From SOIA01 sp050116035 (GTDB lineage Bacteria > Acidobacteriota > Aminicenantia > Aminicenantales > Aminicenantaceae): a stretch of 19,606 bases of DNA. Below the pieces are notes generated by a model. That model had not been told where the DNA came from. It saw only the letters and a list, made by a program, of their open reading frames with translations, and ran no database searches. How positions within the stretch are numbered: position 1 is the stretch's first letter; each line of letters opens with the position of its first letter. The position numbers and the translations under genes are program-made. Shown piece after piece: positions 1 to 7,357 of this stretch. The stretch spans positions 1 through 19,606 of the forward strand of contig JASFPJ010000017.1 of the NCBI GenBank assembly GCA_050116035.1, in the 5' to 3' direction.

Positions 1-292
1 CGCACTCAAGGGAACAAACTTGAAAAAGCTTAAGGACAAAATCTATAGACTGTTTATCCCCGACCAGGAACAGGATAACGAAGTCATTCTTCATTTGCGC
101 CAAAAACTCATTCTCGACGAAATCCTGGATTCTCTAATCGAGGGGCAGAGTCTCCTCAAGCAAGGCTATCCCGAAGAAATTTATGCGGAAGAAATCCGTA
201 AGACCATCCCTTTGATCGGGCAGCTCACTGGAGGGATTCGGGCGGACGACATCATTAACGACATATTCAGCCGGTTTTGTGTAGGCAAATAG
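1..292 (+). CDS. mnmE: tRNA modification GTPase MnmE, C-terminal fragment (5' truncated by window edge)
   Basis: This is the last 96 codons of MnmE (TrmE), read in phase from base 2 with no stop back to the window edge; the true start lies outside. MnmE works with MnmG to add the 5-carboxymethylaminomethyl (or aminomethyl) group to the wobble uridine of certain tRNAs. The visible part is the end of the helical domain. It has the family-typical stretch with E-E-I-R followed by L-I-G-Q-L-T-G-G-I, then D-D-I-I-N-D-I-F-S-R, and ends in the diagnostic FCVGK (usually FCIGK), whose Cys is conserved. The G domain is not in the window. A TTG at 20 could be called as a start, but the upstream frame is open and the homology demands a much longer protein. 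The next gene, mnmG, encodes its partner and begins 8 bases after the stop. Confidence 0.93.
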   Translation, partial: ALKGTNLKKLKDKIYRLFIPDQEQDNEVILHLRQKLILDEILDSLIEGQSLLKQGYPEEIYAEEIRKTIPLIGQLTGGIRADDIINDIFSRFCVGK

Positions 293-300
293 AACGAAAA

Positions 301-2178
301 ATGAACTTTGTGGATGAATACGATGTGATCGTCATCGGCGCCGGCCATGCGGGCTGCGAAGCCGCTTGTGCCACAAGCACCATGGGGCTCCGAACCTGCC
401 TTATCACAATCCACCTCGAGACAATTGCTCAGATGTCCTGCAATCCTGCCATAGGAGGTCTCGCGAAAGGACATCTCGTCCGAGAGATTGACGCACTGGG
501 CGGAATCATGGGCCTCCTGGCCGACGAAACTGGTATTCAGTTCAGGCTATTGAATCGAAGTCGGGGAGGAGCGGTTCAAGCTCCCCGCGCCCAGTCGGAT
601 AAAGCCCAGTACAGACTGGCCATGAAGAACCAACTGGAAAACGTCCCGAATCTGACGCTTTTTCAAGGCATCGTGGCGGAAATCCTGATTAAGAATGAAA
701 AAACGTTAGGGGTTGTGACCTTGGAAGGAAATCGGCTGCACGCCAAAGCAGTGATTCTCACGCCAGGAACATTCCTCAACGGGCTAATTCATATCGGTTT
801 GCACAGTTACTCTGCAGGGAGGGCGAATGAACCGTCATCGCGCGAACTGGGACAAAACCTTAAAAAAATAGGTTTGAAAACCTTCCGGTTGAAAACAGGA
901 ACACCCATGAGACTCGACAAGCACACCATCGAGTGGGACCGTTTTACTCCCCAGCCAGGAGACGAAGAACCCGTTCCTTTTTCTTTCCGGACTCACAAGA
1001 CTCTTGAGAACAAAGTCCTTTGCTATATTGGATACACCAATAAAAAAACGCACGAGATTATCAATCAAAACCTGGACAAATCCCCCCTGTACAGCGGCAA
1101 AATTTCCGGAATCGGGCCCCGTTACTGTCCGTCTATAGAAGACAAGGTCGTCAAATTTCCCCATCATCTCAGGCATCAATTTTTCCTCGAGCCCGAAGGA
1201 TTGGAAACATCCGAAACTTATGTCAACGGCATCTCCTCCAGCCTTCCCCTCGATGTCCAGAAGAAGATCCTGAAAAGCATCCCCGGTTTAGACCAGGCAA
1301 AAATACTCAGACCCGCCTACGGAATCGAATATGATGCGGTCATCCCCACGCAGCTTCGACCCACCTTGGAAACCAGGCCTATCCAAAACCTGTTCCTGGC
1401 TGGCCAGATTAACGGGACCTCTGGATATGAAGAAGCCGCGGCTCAGGGATTATTGGCAGGCATAAACGCAGGCCGAAAAATTAAAAAGGAGAAGCCTTTC
1501 ATATTGGGAAGAGATGAAGCGTATATCGGTGTTCTCATCGATGATCTCATCACCAAAGGAGTTGAAGAACCCTACAGACTCTTCACTTCCCGGGCAGAAT
1601 ACAGGCTTTTCCTCCGGATCGACAATGCCGATAAAAGATTGACTCCCTATGGACACAAAATTGGACTGGTCGACGACAACGATTATGAGGCTTTCCTGAA
1701 AAAGCAAGAAAGGATAAAGAAAGCCACTCATTTTCTCCTCAAGGAAAAAATAACGATAGAAGAGAGGGAACGCATCACTCTCTGGGACTATCTAAAAAAA
1801 CCTGAAGTGAAGCTCAAAAATGTGGTAGAATATAAAAAATTTAACGTGATTTTATCAGATGAAGAATCGCGCCATCTAGAATCAGAAGTCAAGTATGAGG
1901 GCTATTTAAAAAGACAGGAAAAGGAAATCGCAAGAATCCGAAAAGTCGATGGAGAGAAAATACCTAATAACATAGATTTCCGGAAAATTCCTGGTTTAAC
2001 TCGAGAAGTGAGTGAAAAACTGGATGAAGTAAGACCTCAGACAATCGGTGAAGCTAAAAAATTACCGGGGATAACCCCCGCGGCGACAGTGAATCTGTAT
2101 ATCTACATGCGTATTCTGAGGAAAAAGGGCCAGAATAAAAAAAATGTTCCACGTGGAACAATGAAACACAATGAGTAA
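301..2178 (+). CDS. mnmG: tRNA uridine-5-carboxymethylaminomethyl modification enzyme MnmG (GidA)
   Basis: MnmG is the FAD- and NADH-dependent partner of MnmE in wobble-uridine modification and acts in the cytoplasm. The protein (625 residues from ATG 301) opens with the Rossmann dinucleotide motif GAGHAGCEAA. It also has the GidA signatures CNPAIGGLAKGHLVREIDALGG and, near residue 365, RPAYGIEYD, plus GLFLAGQINGTSGYEEAAAQG-like sequence and a helical C-terminus. Length matches the family (about 620-630). An upstream in-frame TTG at 277 would add eight residues overlapping the MnmE tail; ATG 301 is preferred because homologues begin just before the nucleotide motif, though no clear Shine-Dalgarno precedes it. 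The 3' end is unusual: the codons for N-V-P-R-G-T are formed by a perfect parS palindrome (2145-2160), and the stop overlaps the parA start by 8 bases. The rsmG gene often found at this place is absent. Confidence 0.96.
   Translation: MNFVDEYDVIVIGAGHAGCEAACATSTMGLRTCLITIHLETIAQMSCNPAIGGLAKGHLVREIDALGGIMGLLADETGIQFRLLNRSRGGAVQAPRAQSDKAQYRLAMKNQLENVPNLTLFQGIVAEILIKNEKTLGVVTLEGNRLHAKAVILTPGTFLNGLIHIGLHSYSAGRANEPSSRELGQNLKKIGLKTFRLKTGTPMRLDKHTIEWDRFTPQPGDEEPVPFSFRTHKTLENKVLCYIGYTNKKTHEIINQNLDKSPLYSGKISGIGPRYCPSIEDKVVKFPHHLRHQFFLEPEGLETSETYVNGISSSLPLDVQKKILKSIPGLDQAKILRPAYGIEYDAVIPTQLRPTLETRPIQNLFLAGQINGTSGYEEAAAQGLLAGINAGRKIKKEKPFILGRDEAYIGVLIDDLITKGVEEPYRLFTSRAEYRLFLRIDNADKRLTPYGHKIGLVDDNDYEAFLKKQERIKKATHFLLKEKITIEERERITLWDYLKKPEVKLKNVVEYKKFNVILSDEESRHLESEVKYEGYLKRQEKEIARIRKVDGEKIPNNIDFRKIPGLTREVSEKLDEVRPQTIGEAKKLPGITPAATVNLYIYMRILRKKGQNKKNVPRGTMKHNE
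2145..2160. promoter_or_regulatory. parS: parS centromere site (ParB-binding palindrome)
   Basis: The sequence TGTTCCACGTGGAACA is a perfect 16-bp palindrome. It matches the bacterial chromosomal parS pattern (TGTTNCACGTGNAACA), including the CACGTG core. It lies within the last codons of mnmG and ends 10 bases before the parA start, so ParB loading here could also influence parAB expression. ParB proteins bind parS through their helix-turn-helix and then use CTP to slide as clamps. I saw no second copy in the window. Identification is by motif and by adjacency to parA/parB. Confidence 0.93.
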
Positions 2179-2926
2179 AATCATTGCCATAGCCAACCAA
2201 AAAGGCGGAGTCGGAAAAACAACGACCGCCATAAACCTGGCTGCCTCTCTAGCCCTGATAAAAAGAAGGATTCTCATCGTGGATTTTGATCCTCAGGGAA
2301 TGGCCACAATAGGACTGGGAAAAACAAAAGATACCAAGAAAGGAGTCTATCAGGCCCTCATGAACGGCCAGAACATGATGAACTGCATCCAGCCCACTGA
2401 AATCAATAAACTCTATATCTGTCCCTGCTCGTCAGAATTAGCGGGTGCAGAGGCTGAACTATATTCCAGAGAGAGAAAAGAAAAAAGATTGCGGGATGCC
2501 CTGGACCAGGTTAAAAACTTTTTTGATTTCATCTTTATCGACTGCCCTCCATCCCTTGGTTTTCTCACAATCAACGCTCTCACAGCGGCCGATTCGGTTC
2601 TCATTCCTGTCCAGTGCGAATTTTTCTGCATGGAAGGCATTCCGGAACTTTTTCGAATCTTGGATGAGGTGCGGACCTACCTGAATCCATCACTTTCCAT
2701 CGAAGGCATTCTTCTCACGATGCATGACGAACGGACCAACCTCTCCAAGCAGGTGGCTCAGGAAGTGCAGAGTTTTCTTAAAGAGATCACCTATGAGGTC
2801 ATTATCCCACGAACTGTCAGACTGGCTGAGGCTCCAAGTTACGGCAAACCGATCATTCTGTATGCGAAAAATTCAAAAGGAGCCGAAGCATATCAAAATT
2901 TAGCCCAGGAGATTCTACAGAGATGA
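2171..2926 (+). CDS. parA: chromosome partitioning ATPase ParA (Soj)
   Basis: ParA is the DNA-binding, Walker-type ATPase that drives movement of ParB-parS complexes over the nucleoid. The 251-residue protein has the deviant Walker A motif KGGVGKTT at residues 11-18, with the signature lysine K11. It has an A' region with D-F-D-P-Q-G near residue 40, and a Walker B region with I-F-I-D-C-P-P around D124. There is no N-terminal DNA-binding extension, so it is the short chromosomal type rather than a plasmid P1-type ParA. The start overlaps the mnmG stop by 8 bases and has only a weak ribosome site, so translational coupling to mnmG is likely. The stop overlaps the parB start in an ATGA. Expression may respond to ParB bound at the parS site just upstream (inference). 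Confidence 0.96.
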   Translation: MSKIIAIANQKGGVGKTTTAINLAASLALIKRRILIVDFDPQGMATIGLGKTKDTKKGVYQALMNGQNMMNCIQPTEINKLYICPCSSELAGAEAELYSRERKEKRLRDALDQVKNFFDFIFIDCPPSLGFLTINALTAADSVLIPVQCEFFCMEGIPELFRILDEVRTYLNPSLSIEGILLTMHDERTNLSKQVAQEVQSFLKEITYEVIIPRTVRLAEAPSYGKPIILYAKNSKGAEAYQNLAQEILQR

Positions 2927-3762
2927 AAAAGAAGGCACTCGGAAAAGGCTTAAAAGCGTTTATTCCTGAGGAATTCGGCATTCTGAAAGAAGAACAGTAT
3001 GCAGAGTTAGACATTGAAAAGCTCAAGCCAAGCTCTATCCAGCCAAGACTGAGATTTAACAAAGATTCCATTGACGAACTCGCCTCCTCGATAAAGGAAT
3101 CTGGCATTCTTCAGCCTGTGCTCGTCGCCCCCGAAGGAAATCATTACACCATTATCGTTGGCGAACGCCGGTGGCGAGCGGCTCAGAAGGTTGGTTTTAA
3201 AAAAATCCCATCCATAATCCGCGCCATGCCAAAAGCTCAGCAGCTTGAGACTTCCCTCGTTGAAAACCTTCAAAGAGAAGACCTGAACCCTTTAGAAATT
3301 GCCCTGGCCTACCAAAAACTCAGCCAGGAACTAAACTACACGCAGCAGGAAATCGCTGAAAAGGTCGGGAAGGAGAGGGCCTCAGTGGCGAACTATCTCC
3401 GTCTTCTTAACTTATCGAAAGAAATCCAGGATTATCTAGCCGCTGGAAAAATCTCTATGGGACATGCCAGAGCTCTTCTCTCTCTGGAAAACGCTAAGGT
3501 TCAAGTGACACTGGCGAGGCAAATCGTGAACAAGCAACTCTCGGTCCGACAGGTCGAAAAAACAGTTCATGCCCTCAAAGAATCTCCTCAAAAAGAAAAA
3601 AAGCGGCCTCCTAATCCTGACTTGATGGCTCTTCAGGAAGAATTCATCAAGCATTTAGGGACAAAAGTTTCCATCTCAGGTAACCAGAACAAGGGAATAA
3701 TAAAGATTCACTATTTTTCGACCGAAGAATTAAATCAAATTTTTGAAAAAATAAAGGAGTGA
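2923..3762 (+). CDS. parB: chromosome partitioning protein ParB (Spo0J), CTP-dependent clamp
   Basis: ParB binds parS, loads on DNA and spreads as a CTP-gated clamp, recruiting ParA and usually SMC. The protein (279 residues) starts with the short ALGKGLKAFIP motif that in this family contacts and stimulates ParA. The N-terminal CTPase domain shows GERRWRAA at residues 80-87 (the GERRYRAA nucleotide motif) and ENLQRED near 114 (the second conserved box). A helix-turn-helix follows at about residues 137-165 (T-Q-Q-E-I-A-E-K-V-G...S-V-A-N-Y-L-R-L-L). A basic linker and a short C-terminal dimerisation domain complete it. Length is normal for a chromosomal ParB. Its start overlaps the parA stop by 4 bases, and the bactofilin gene follows after 4 bases. 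The AAAGGAG at 3753-3759, inside the end of parB, serves that next gene. Confidence 0.96.
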   Translation: MKKKALGKGLKAFIPEEFGILKEEQYAELDIEKLKPSSIQPRLRFNKDSIDELASSIKESGILQPVLVAPEGNHYTIIVGERRWRAAQKVGFKKIPSIIRAMPKAQQLETSLVENLQREDLNPLEIALAYQKLSQELNYTQQEIAEKVGKERASVANYLRLLNLSKEIQDYLAAGKISMGHARALLSLENAKVQVTLARQIVNKQLSVRQVEKTVHALKESPQKEKKRPPNPDLMALQEEFIKHLGTKVSISGNQNKGIIKIHYFSTEELNQIFEKIKE

Positions 3763-3766
3763 ACGG

Positions 3767-4198
3767 ATGGAAGACAGAAAAAGAGAAATCGATGAAACCA
3801 GGATGACAGGATTTTTTGACAAAGACACTCACATTGAAGGAGACCTAAACTTCAAGGGCTCATTCCGGATTGACGGGTCATTCAAGGGAAATATAAACTC
3901 TGAATCCACTCTTATCGTCGGAGAGAACGGAAAGCTTGAAGCAGAAATCAAGATCGGCTACATTGTCGTTAACGGTGAAATAAAAGGGAACATCCAGGCC
4001 AAAGAAAAGGTGGAGATCACTTCAACCGGAAGGGTTATCGGATCAGTCACCGCTCCGAAGCTTATTGTCGAAGAAGGAGCCTACCTGGAAACTAGCTGCC
4101 AGACCTCCGACGAACTTCCTCCTCCCCCAGAACATGAGGAAGAACCGGAAAAAACCGAAGAAACTGAAGAAGAGGTCGAAACGGAATATCAACCTTGA
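3767..4198 (+). CDS. bactofilin family cytoskeletal protein
   Basis: Bactofilins polymerise without nucleotide into filaments built from a right-handed beta-helix; they scaffold cell-wall enzymes or, in Myxococcus, the ParABS machinery. This 143-residue protein has the typical opening (T-G-F-F-D-K-D-T-H-I-E-G-D-L) followed by short beta-helix turns rich in G, V and I, for example F-R-I-D-G-S-F-K-G-N-I and V-V-N-G-E-I-K-G-N-I, over residues 12-110. A flexible tail begins with four prolines and is strongly acidic (E/T-rich), as is common in the family. There is no signal peptide or membrane helix, though the N-terminus could bind membrane. It is placed 4 bases after parB with a good AAAGGAG 7 bases before its ATG, so it is almost certainly co-transcribed with parAB. 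Family assignment is firm; a role in positioning ParB or surface synthesis is inference. Confidence 0.9.
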   Translation: MEDRKREIDETRMTGFFDKDTHIEGDLNFKGSFRIDGSFKGNINSESTLIVGENGKLEAEIKIGYIVVNGEIKGNIQAKEKVEITSTGRVIGSVTAPKLIVEEGAYLETSCQTSDELPPPPEHEEEPEKTEETEEEVETEYQP

Positions 4199-4917
4199 GA
4201 TTCGCAACAGGGATCATCCCCGCTCGCTATCATGCGGAAAGATTCCCAGGAAAACCTCTGGCTCTCCTCCAGGGAAAACCAATGATTCAAAGAGTCTACG
4301 AAGCGGCACGCACAGCTAAAAACCTGGATGGAGTCATAGTGGCCACAGATGATAACAGGATTTACCAGGCCGCTCAAGATTTTGGTGCAGAAGCACGGAT
4401 GACATCCTCCTCCCATCGGACTGGCACAGACAGAGTGGCAGAGGTTGCCCAGGAAATAAATACTCCTATCGTCATCAATATCCAGGGAGATGAACCCCTC
4501 ATTCAAGGCGAGGCTATAGACAAACTGGTCGAGGTCTTGCAGGACGAAGACATTCCTATGGCGACTCTCGCTGTGAAAGAGGATAATTTGAATCTCCTCA
4601 ACGACTCCGATGTCGTCAAAGTCATCCCTGACAAAGATGGCTTTGCTCTGTATTTTTCCCGTTCTCCTCTTCCTTTTCAGGCCTATGATTATTTCTGGCG
4701 ACACATAGGAATCTATGGCTACCAGAAAGATTTTCTCCAAAAATTTTGCCGGATTCCTCCTTCCAGGCTGGAGAAAACAGAAAAGTTAGAGCAGCTCAGG
4801 GCATTGGAGAACGGCTACAGAATAAAAATTATTGAAAATCAGTATTCGACCTTGAGTGTTGATTCACCTGAGGATATAATCAGGGTTGAAAATTTATTAA
4901 AAAATAGGGATAGATGA
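4195..4917 (+). CDS. kdsB: 3-deoxy-manno-octulosonate cytidylyltransferase (CMP-Kdo synthetase)
   Basis: KdsB couples CTP with Kdo to give CMP-Kdo and pyrophosphate, the activated sugar for the LPS inner core. The 240-residue protein shows the family motifs in order: IIPARYHAERFPGKPL near the N-terminus (nucleotide binding, with R and K), V-A-T-D-D, S-S-H-R-T-G-T-D-R-V-A-E-V-A, N-I-Q-G-D-E-P-L, the H-I-G-I-Y-G-Y segment and a final S-V-D-S-P-E-D-I. Length is typical (about 245). The start is a TTG overlapping the bactofilin stop as TTGA. No ATG gives a complete protein, since the first conserved motif begins at residue 8. Translation is probably coupled to the preceding gene. Its 3' end overlaps pyrG (ATGA), whose product supplies the CTP substrate. 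Confidence 0.95.
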   Translation: MRFATGIIPARYHAERFPGKPLALLQGKPMIQRVYEAARTAKNLDGVIVATDDNRIYQAAQDFGAEARMTSSSHRTGTDRVAEVAQEINTPIVINIQGDEPLIQGEAIDKLVEVLQDEDIPMATLAVKEDNLNLLNDSDVVKVIPDKDGFALYFSRSPLPFQAYDYFWRHIGIYGYQKDFLQKFCRIPPSRLEKTEKLEQLRALENGYRIKIIENQYSTLSVDSPEDIIRVENLLKNRDR

Positions 4918-6536
4918 CAAAATTCATCTTTATCACGGGAGGTGTTCTTTCAGCGCTAGGAAAAGGGATCGCCGCTTCTTCCCTCGGAGCACTCCTGGAA
5001 AGTCACGGTTACAAGATCACCCTCCAAAAATTCGATCCTTACCTCAACGTCGACCCAGGCACCATGAATCCCTTCCAGCATGGGGAAGTCTATGTCACGG
5101 ACGACGGAGCGGAGACCGACCTTGACCTGGGGCACTACGAAAGATTCACCTCCACAAAAACGACCAAAGCTCATAACTGGACATCCGGACAGATTTATGA
5201 GGCCATCTTAAGAAAAGAGCGAAAAGGTGAGTTCCTTGGCAAAACAGTTCAGGTCATCCCTCACGTCACGGACGAAATCAAAAAGGCATTCTACGCCGCG
5301 GCAGACAAAAACGATATTGTTATTGTGGAAATAGGCGGCACCGTGGGAGACATCGAAAGCCAGCCCTTCCTGGAAGCCACTAGGCAGATGAGGCTGTCTC
5401 TCGGCACTGAACAGACAGTCTTCATTCATTTGACTCTGGTCCCCTATGTCAAGACATCCGGAGAACTCAAAACAAAGCCCACACAGCACAGCGTCCGGGA
5501 ACTCCAGGCTATCGGAATCCAGCCCGATATTATTCTTTGCCGGACGGATAGAGCCCTCCGGCAAGATATAAAGGCCAAGATATCACTCTTCACGAATGTT
5601 CCTCTAGAGGCAGTGATAACGGCCAAAGATGTGGATAATGTCTATGAAATCCCACTCCTTTACGCGAGTGAAAACCTGGACAAAATCATCCTGAAGCAAC
5701 TGACTCTCCCTCAAAGGAGAAAAAATCTAGCCCGCTGGACATCCCTTGTGAACAGGATGAAAAATCCCCGTGACGAAATCAATATTGCTTTGGTGGGAAA
5801 GTATGCCGGGCTTCAGGATTCTTACATGAGCCTTAACCAGGCTCTGTACCACGGAGGAATAGCCCATAGGCTCAAAGTCAACATATCCTGGATAGAAGCG
5901 GAAGACCTCGAAGCCCATGACCCAGAGGAACTCCTGAGTGATGCGGATGGGATATTGGTTCCGGGTGGTTTTGGAGTGAGGGGGATCGAGGGAAAAATTA
6001 AAGCCGTGACTTTTGCCCGCACACAAAAAGTGCCTTTCTTCGGCATCTGCCTGGGAATGCAGGTGGCGACCATTGAGTATGCGCGGAATATCGCTTCACT
6101 CCAAAATGCCAACAGCACCGAGTTCAATGCTCGAACTCGCCACAAAATATTCTTTAAATGGAGGGAACTGAAAGGGATCAAAGACATGGGGGGAACCATG
6201 AGATTGGGCCAGTATCTCTGCCGCCTGGAAAAGGGATCTTTCGCCGAAAAAGCCTATGGAAAATTGATTATTAGCGAGCGTCACCGTCATCGTTACGAAT
6301 TCAATCCCGAATATGAAAAAACAATGGCCAAGGCCGGGCTGTTCATCTCGGGGAAGAATCCTGACTATGGCCTGGTAGAGATCGTGGAGATTAAAGACCA
6401 TCCCTGGTTTCTTGGCTGTCAGTTCCATCCTGAGTTCAAATCAAAGCCTCTGGAACCACACCCCCTTTTCAAAGCTTTTATCGGAGCAAGCCATGCCTAT
6501 CGCACCCAAAGAAATAAGCATAAACGAAAAAGTTAG
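4914..6536 (+). CDS. pyrG: CTP synthase (glutamine hydrolysing)
   Basis: PyrG aminates UTP to CTP using ATP and glutamine; it is cytoplasmic and forms tetramers and filaments. The 540-residue protein has an N-terminal synthetase domain with the P-loop-like GGVLSALGKGIAA (usually GGVVSSLGKG), the F-D-P-Y-L-N-V-D-P-G-T-M-N-P stretch and DDGAETDLDLGHYERF. A C-terminal class I glutamine amidotransferase domain follows. The nucleophile Cys379 lies in F-G-I-C-L-G-M-Q, and the catalytic His-Glu pair is in Q-F-H-P-E-F near the end. All catalytic residues look present. It sits inside the Kdo gene set, between kdsB (4-bp overlap) and kdsA. Its last 44 bases overlap the start of kdsA in another frame, giving a basic C-terminal tail. 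The kdsB-pyrG-kdsA order puts CTP supply beside the CTP-consuming step. Confidence 0.97.
   Translation: MTKFIFITGGVLSALGKGIAASSLGALLESHGYKITLQKFDPYLNVDPGTMNPFQHGEVYVTDDGAETDLDLGHYERFTSTKTTKAHNWTSGQIYEAILRKERKGEFLGKTVQVIPHVTDEIKKAFYAAADKNDIVIVEIGGTVGDIESQPFLEATRQMRLSLGTEQTVFIHLTLVPYVKTSGELKTKPTQHSVRELQAIGIQPDIILCRTDRALRQDIKAKISLFTNVPLEAVITAKDVDNVYEIPLLYASENLDKIILKQLTLPQRRKNLARWTSLVNRMKNPRDEINIALVGKYAGLQDSYMSLNQALYHGGIAHRLKVNISWIEAEDLEAHDPEELLSDADGILVPGGFGVRGIEGKIKAVTFARTQKVPFFGICLGMQVATIEYARNIASLQNANSTEFNARTRHKIFFKWRELKGIKDMGGTMRLGQYLCRLEKGSFAEKAYGKLIISERHRHRYEFNPEYEKTMAKAGLFISGKNPDYGLVEIVEIKDHPWFLGCQFHPEFKSKPLEPHPLFKAFIGASHAYRTQRNKHKRKS
6483..6486 (+). promoter_or_regulatory. ribosome binding site selecting the kdsA start
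   Basis: GGAG lies 6 bases before ATG 6493, inside the pyrG coding region. It supports this start over the upstream in-frame ATG at 6412, which would add 27 residues unlike KdsA and extend the overlap with pyrG to 125 bases. Confidence 0.6.
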
Positions 6537-7332
6537 AATCGGCGGGAGCCATCCCTTTTTCCTGATCGGAGGCCCCTGCGTCATCGAAAGTCAAGAGCAT
6601 GCTCTTTTCATGGCCAAGGAAATAAAAAAGATATGCCAAGAGCTTGGAATGACCTATATTTTTAAATCCTCATTCGACAAGGCCAACCGTTCTTCGGTAT
6701 CTTCTTACAGAGGGCCGGGATTGGAACCCGGGCTGGAAACTCTGGAACACATAAAAAACGAGGTCGATGTTCCTGTCCTCTCGGATGTCCATGAGACAAT
6801 CCAGGTGGAGAAGGCCGCCCGTGTCTTGGATGTGATCCAGATCCCCGCTTTTCTCTGCCGTCAAACAGACTTGCTAGTGGCTGCCGCCCAAACCCAAAAA
6901 CCGCTTAACATAAAAAAGGGGCAGTTTCTTTCTCCGCCTGAAATGAAAAATGTCGTGGACAAGGTACTCAGCCAGCAAAATGAGAAAATAATCCTCACTG
7001 AGCGAGGCAACTCATTTGGTTACAACAACTTAGTCTTTGATGTCCGAGCCATTCCTATCATGAAGGAATGGGGATTTCCTGTCATCATCGATGCCTCGCA
7101 CAGCGTCCAAAAACCGGGAGGAGAGGGAGTCTCCTCAGGAGGGGATGCAGAATTCATCCCTTATGTGGCCAAAGCCGGAGTCAGCGTTGGGGCGGATGGA
7201 GTCTTCCTCGAAATCCACGATAGTCCCCACAAAGCACTCTCAGATGTTTATAACTCATTGAAATTAAATGACTTAAAGAATCTCCTGGGCATCCTGCTCA
7301 AGCTTGAAAAAGCAAGAAATGGGAAGGAGTAA
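6493..7332 (+). CDS. kdsA: 3-deoxy-8-phosphooctulonate synthase (Kdo-8-phosphate synthase)
   Basis: KdsA condenses arabinose-5-phosphate with phosphoenolpyruvate to Kdo-8-phosphate. From ATG 6493 the protein has 279 residues, the usual size for this TIM-barrel enzyme. Motifs in order: GGPCVIES at 26-33, KSSFDKANRSS, VLSDVHE, IPAFLCRQTDLL, I-K-K-G-Q-F, ERGNSFGYNNLVFD, and IIDASHSVQKPGG. Cys29 in GGPC is the metal ligand of the metal-dependent class; the metal-independent E. coli type has Asn there. The other expected ligands (a His in DASHS, a Glu and an Asp further on) can be pointed to. The start overlaps pyrG by 44 bases and is supported by a GGAG just upstream. kdsD follows after 25 bases. 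A related aldolase (DAHP synthase) is excluded by the Kdo-type K-A-N-R-S-S and S-F-G-Y-N-N motifs. Confidence 0.95.
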   Translation: MPIAPKEISINEKVRIGGSHPFFLIGGPCVIESQEHALFMAKEIKKICQELGMTYIFKSSFDKANRSSVSSYRGPGLEPGLETLEHIKNEVDVPVLSDVHETIQVEKAARVLDVIQIPAFLCRQTDLLVAAAQTQKPLNIKKGQFLSPPEMKNVVDKVLSQQNEKIILTERGNSFGYNNLVFDVRAIPIMKEWGFPVIIDASHSVQKPGGEGVSSGGDAEFIPYVAKAGVSVGADGVFLEIHDSPHKALSDVYNSLKLNDLKNLLGILLKLEKARNGKE

Positions 7333-7357
7333 ATCCTATATGGGATAATAAAACGCT

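Noticed and set aside
6412..6492. Longer kdsA start at ATG 6412
   Set aside because: The extra 27 residues overlap pyrG catalytic-domain codons and are unlike KdsA; ATG 6493 has a GGAG at good spacing.
7341..7350. GATAAT-like -10 box before kdsD
   Set aside because: No -35 element lies at 16-18 bases upstream, and kdsD is tightly placed after kdsA.
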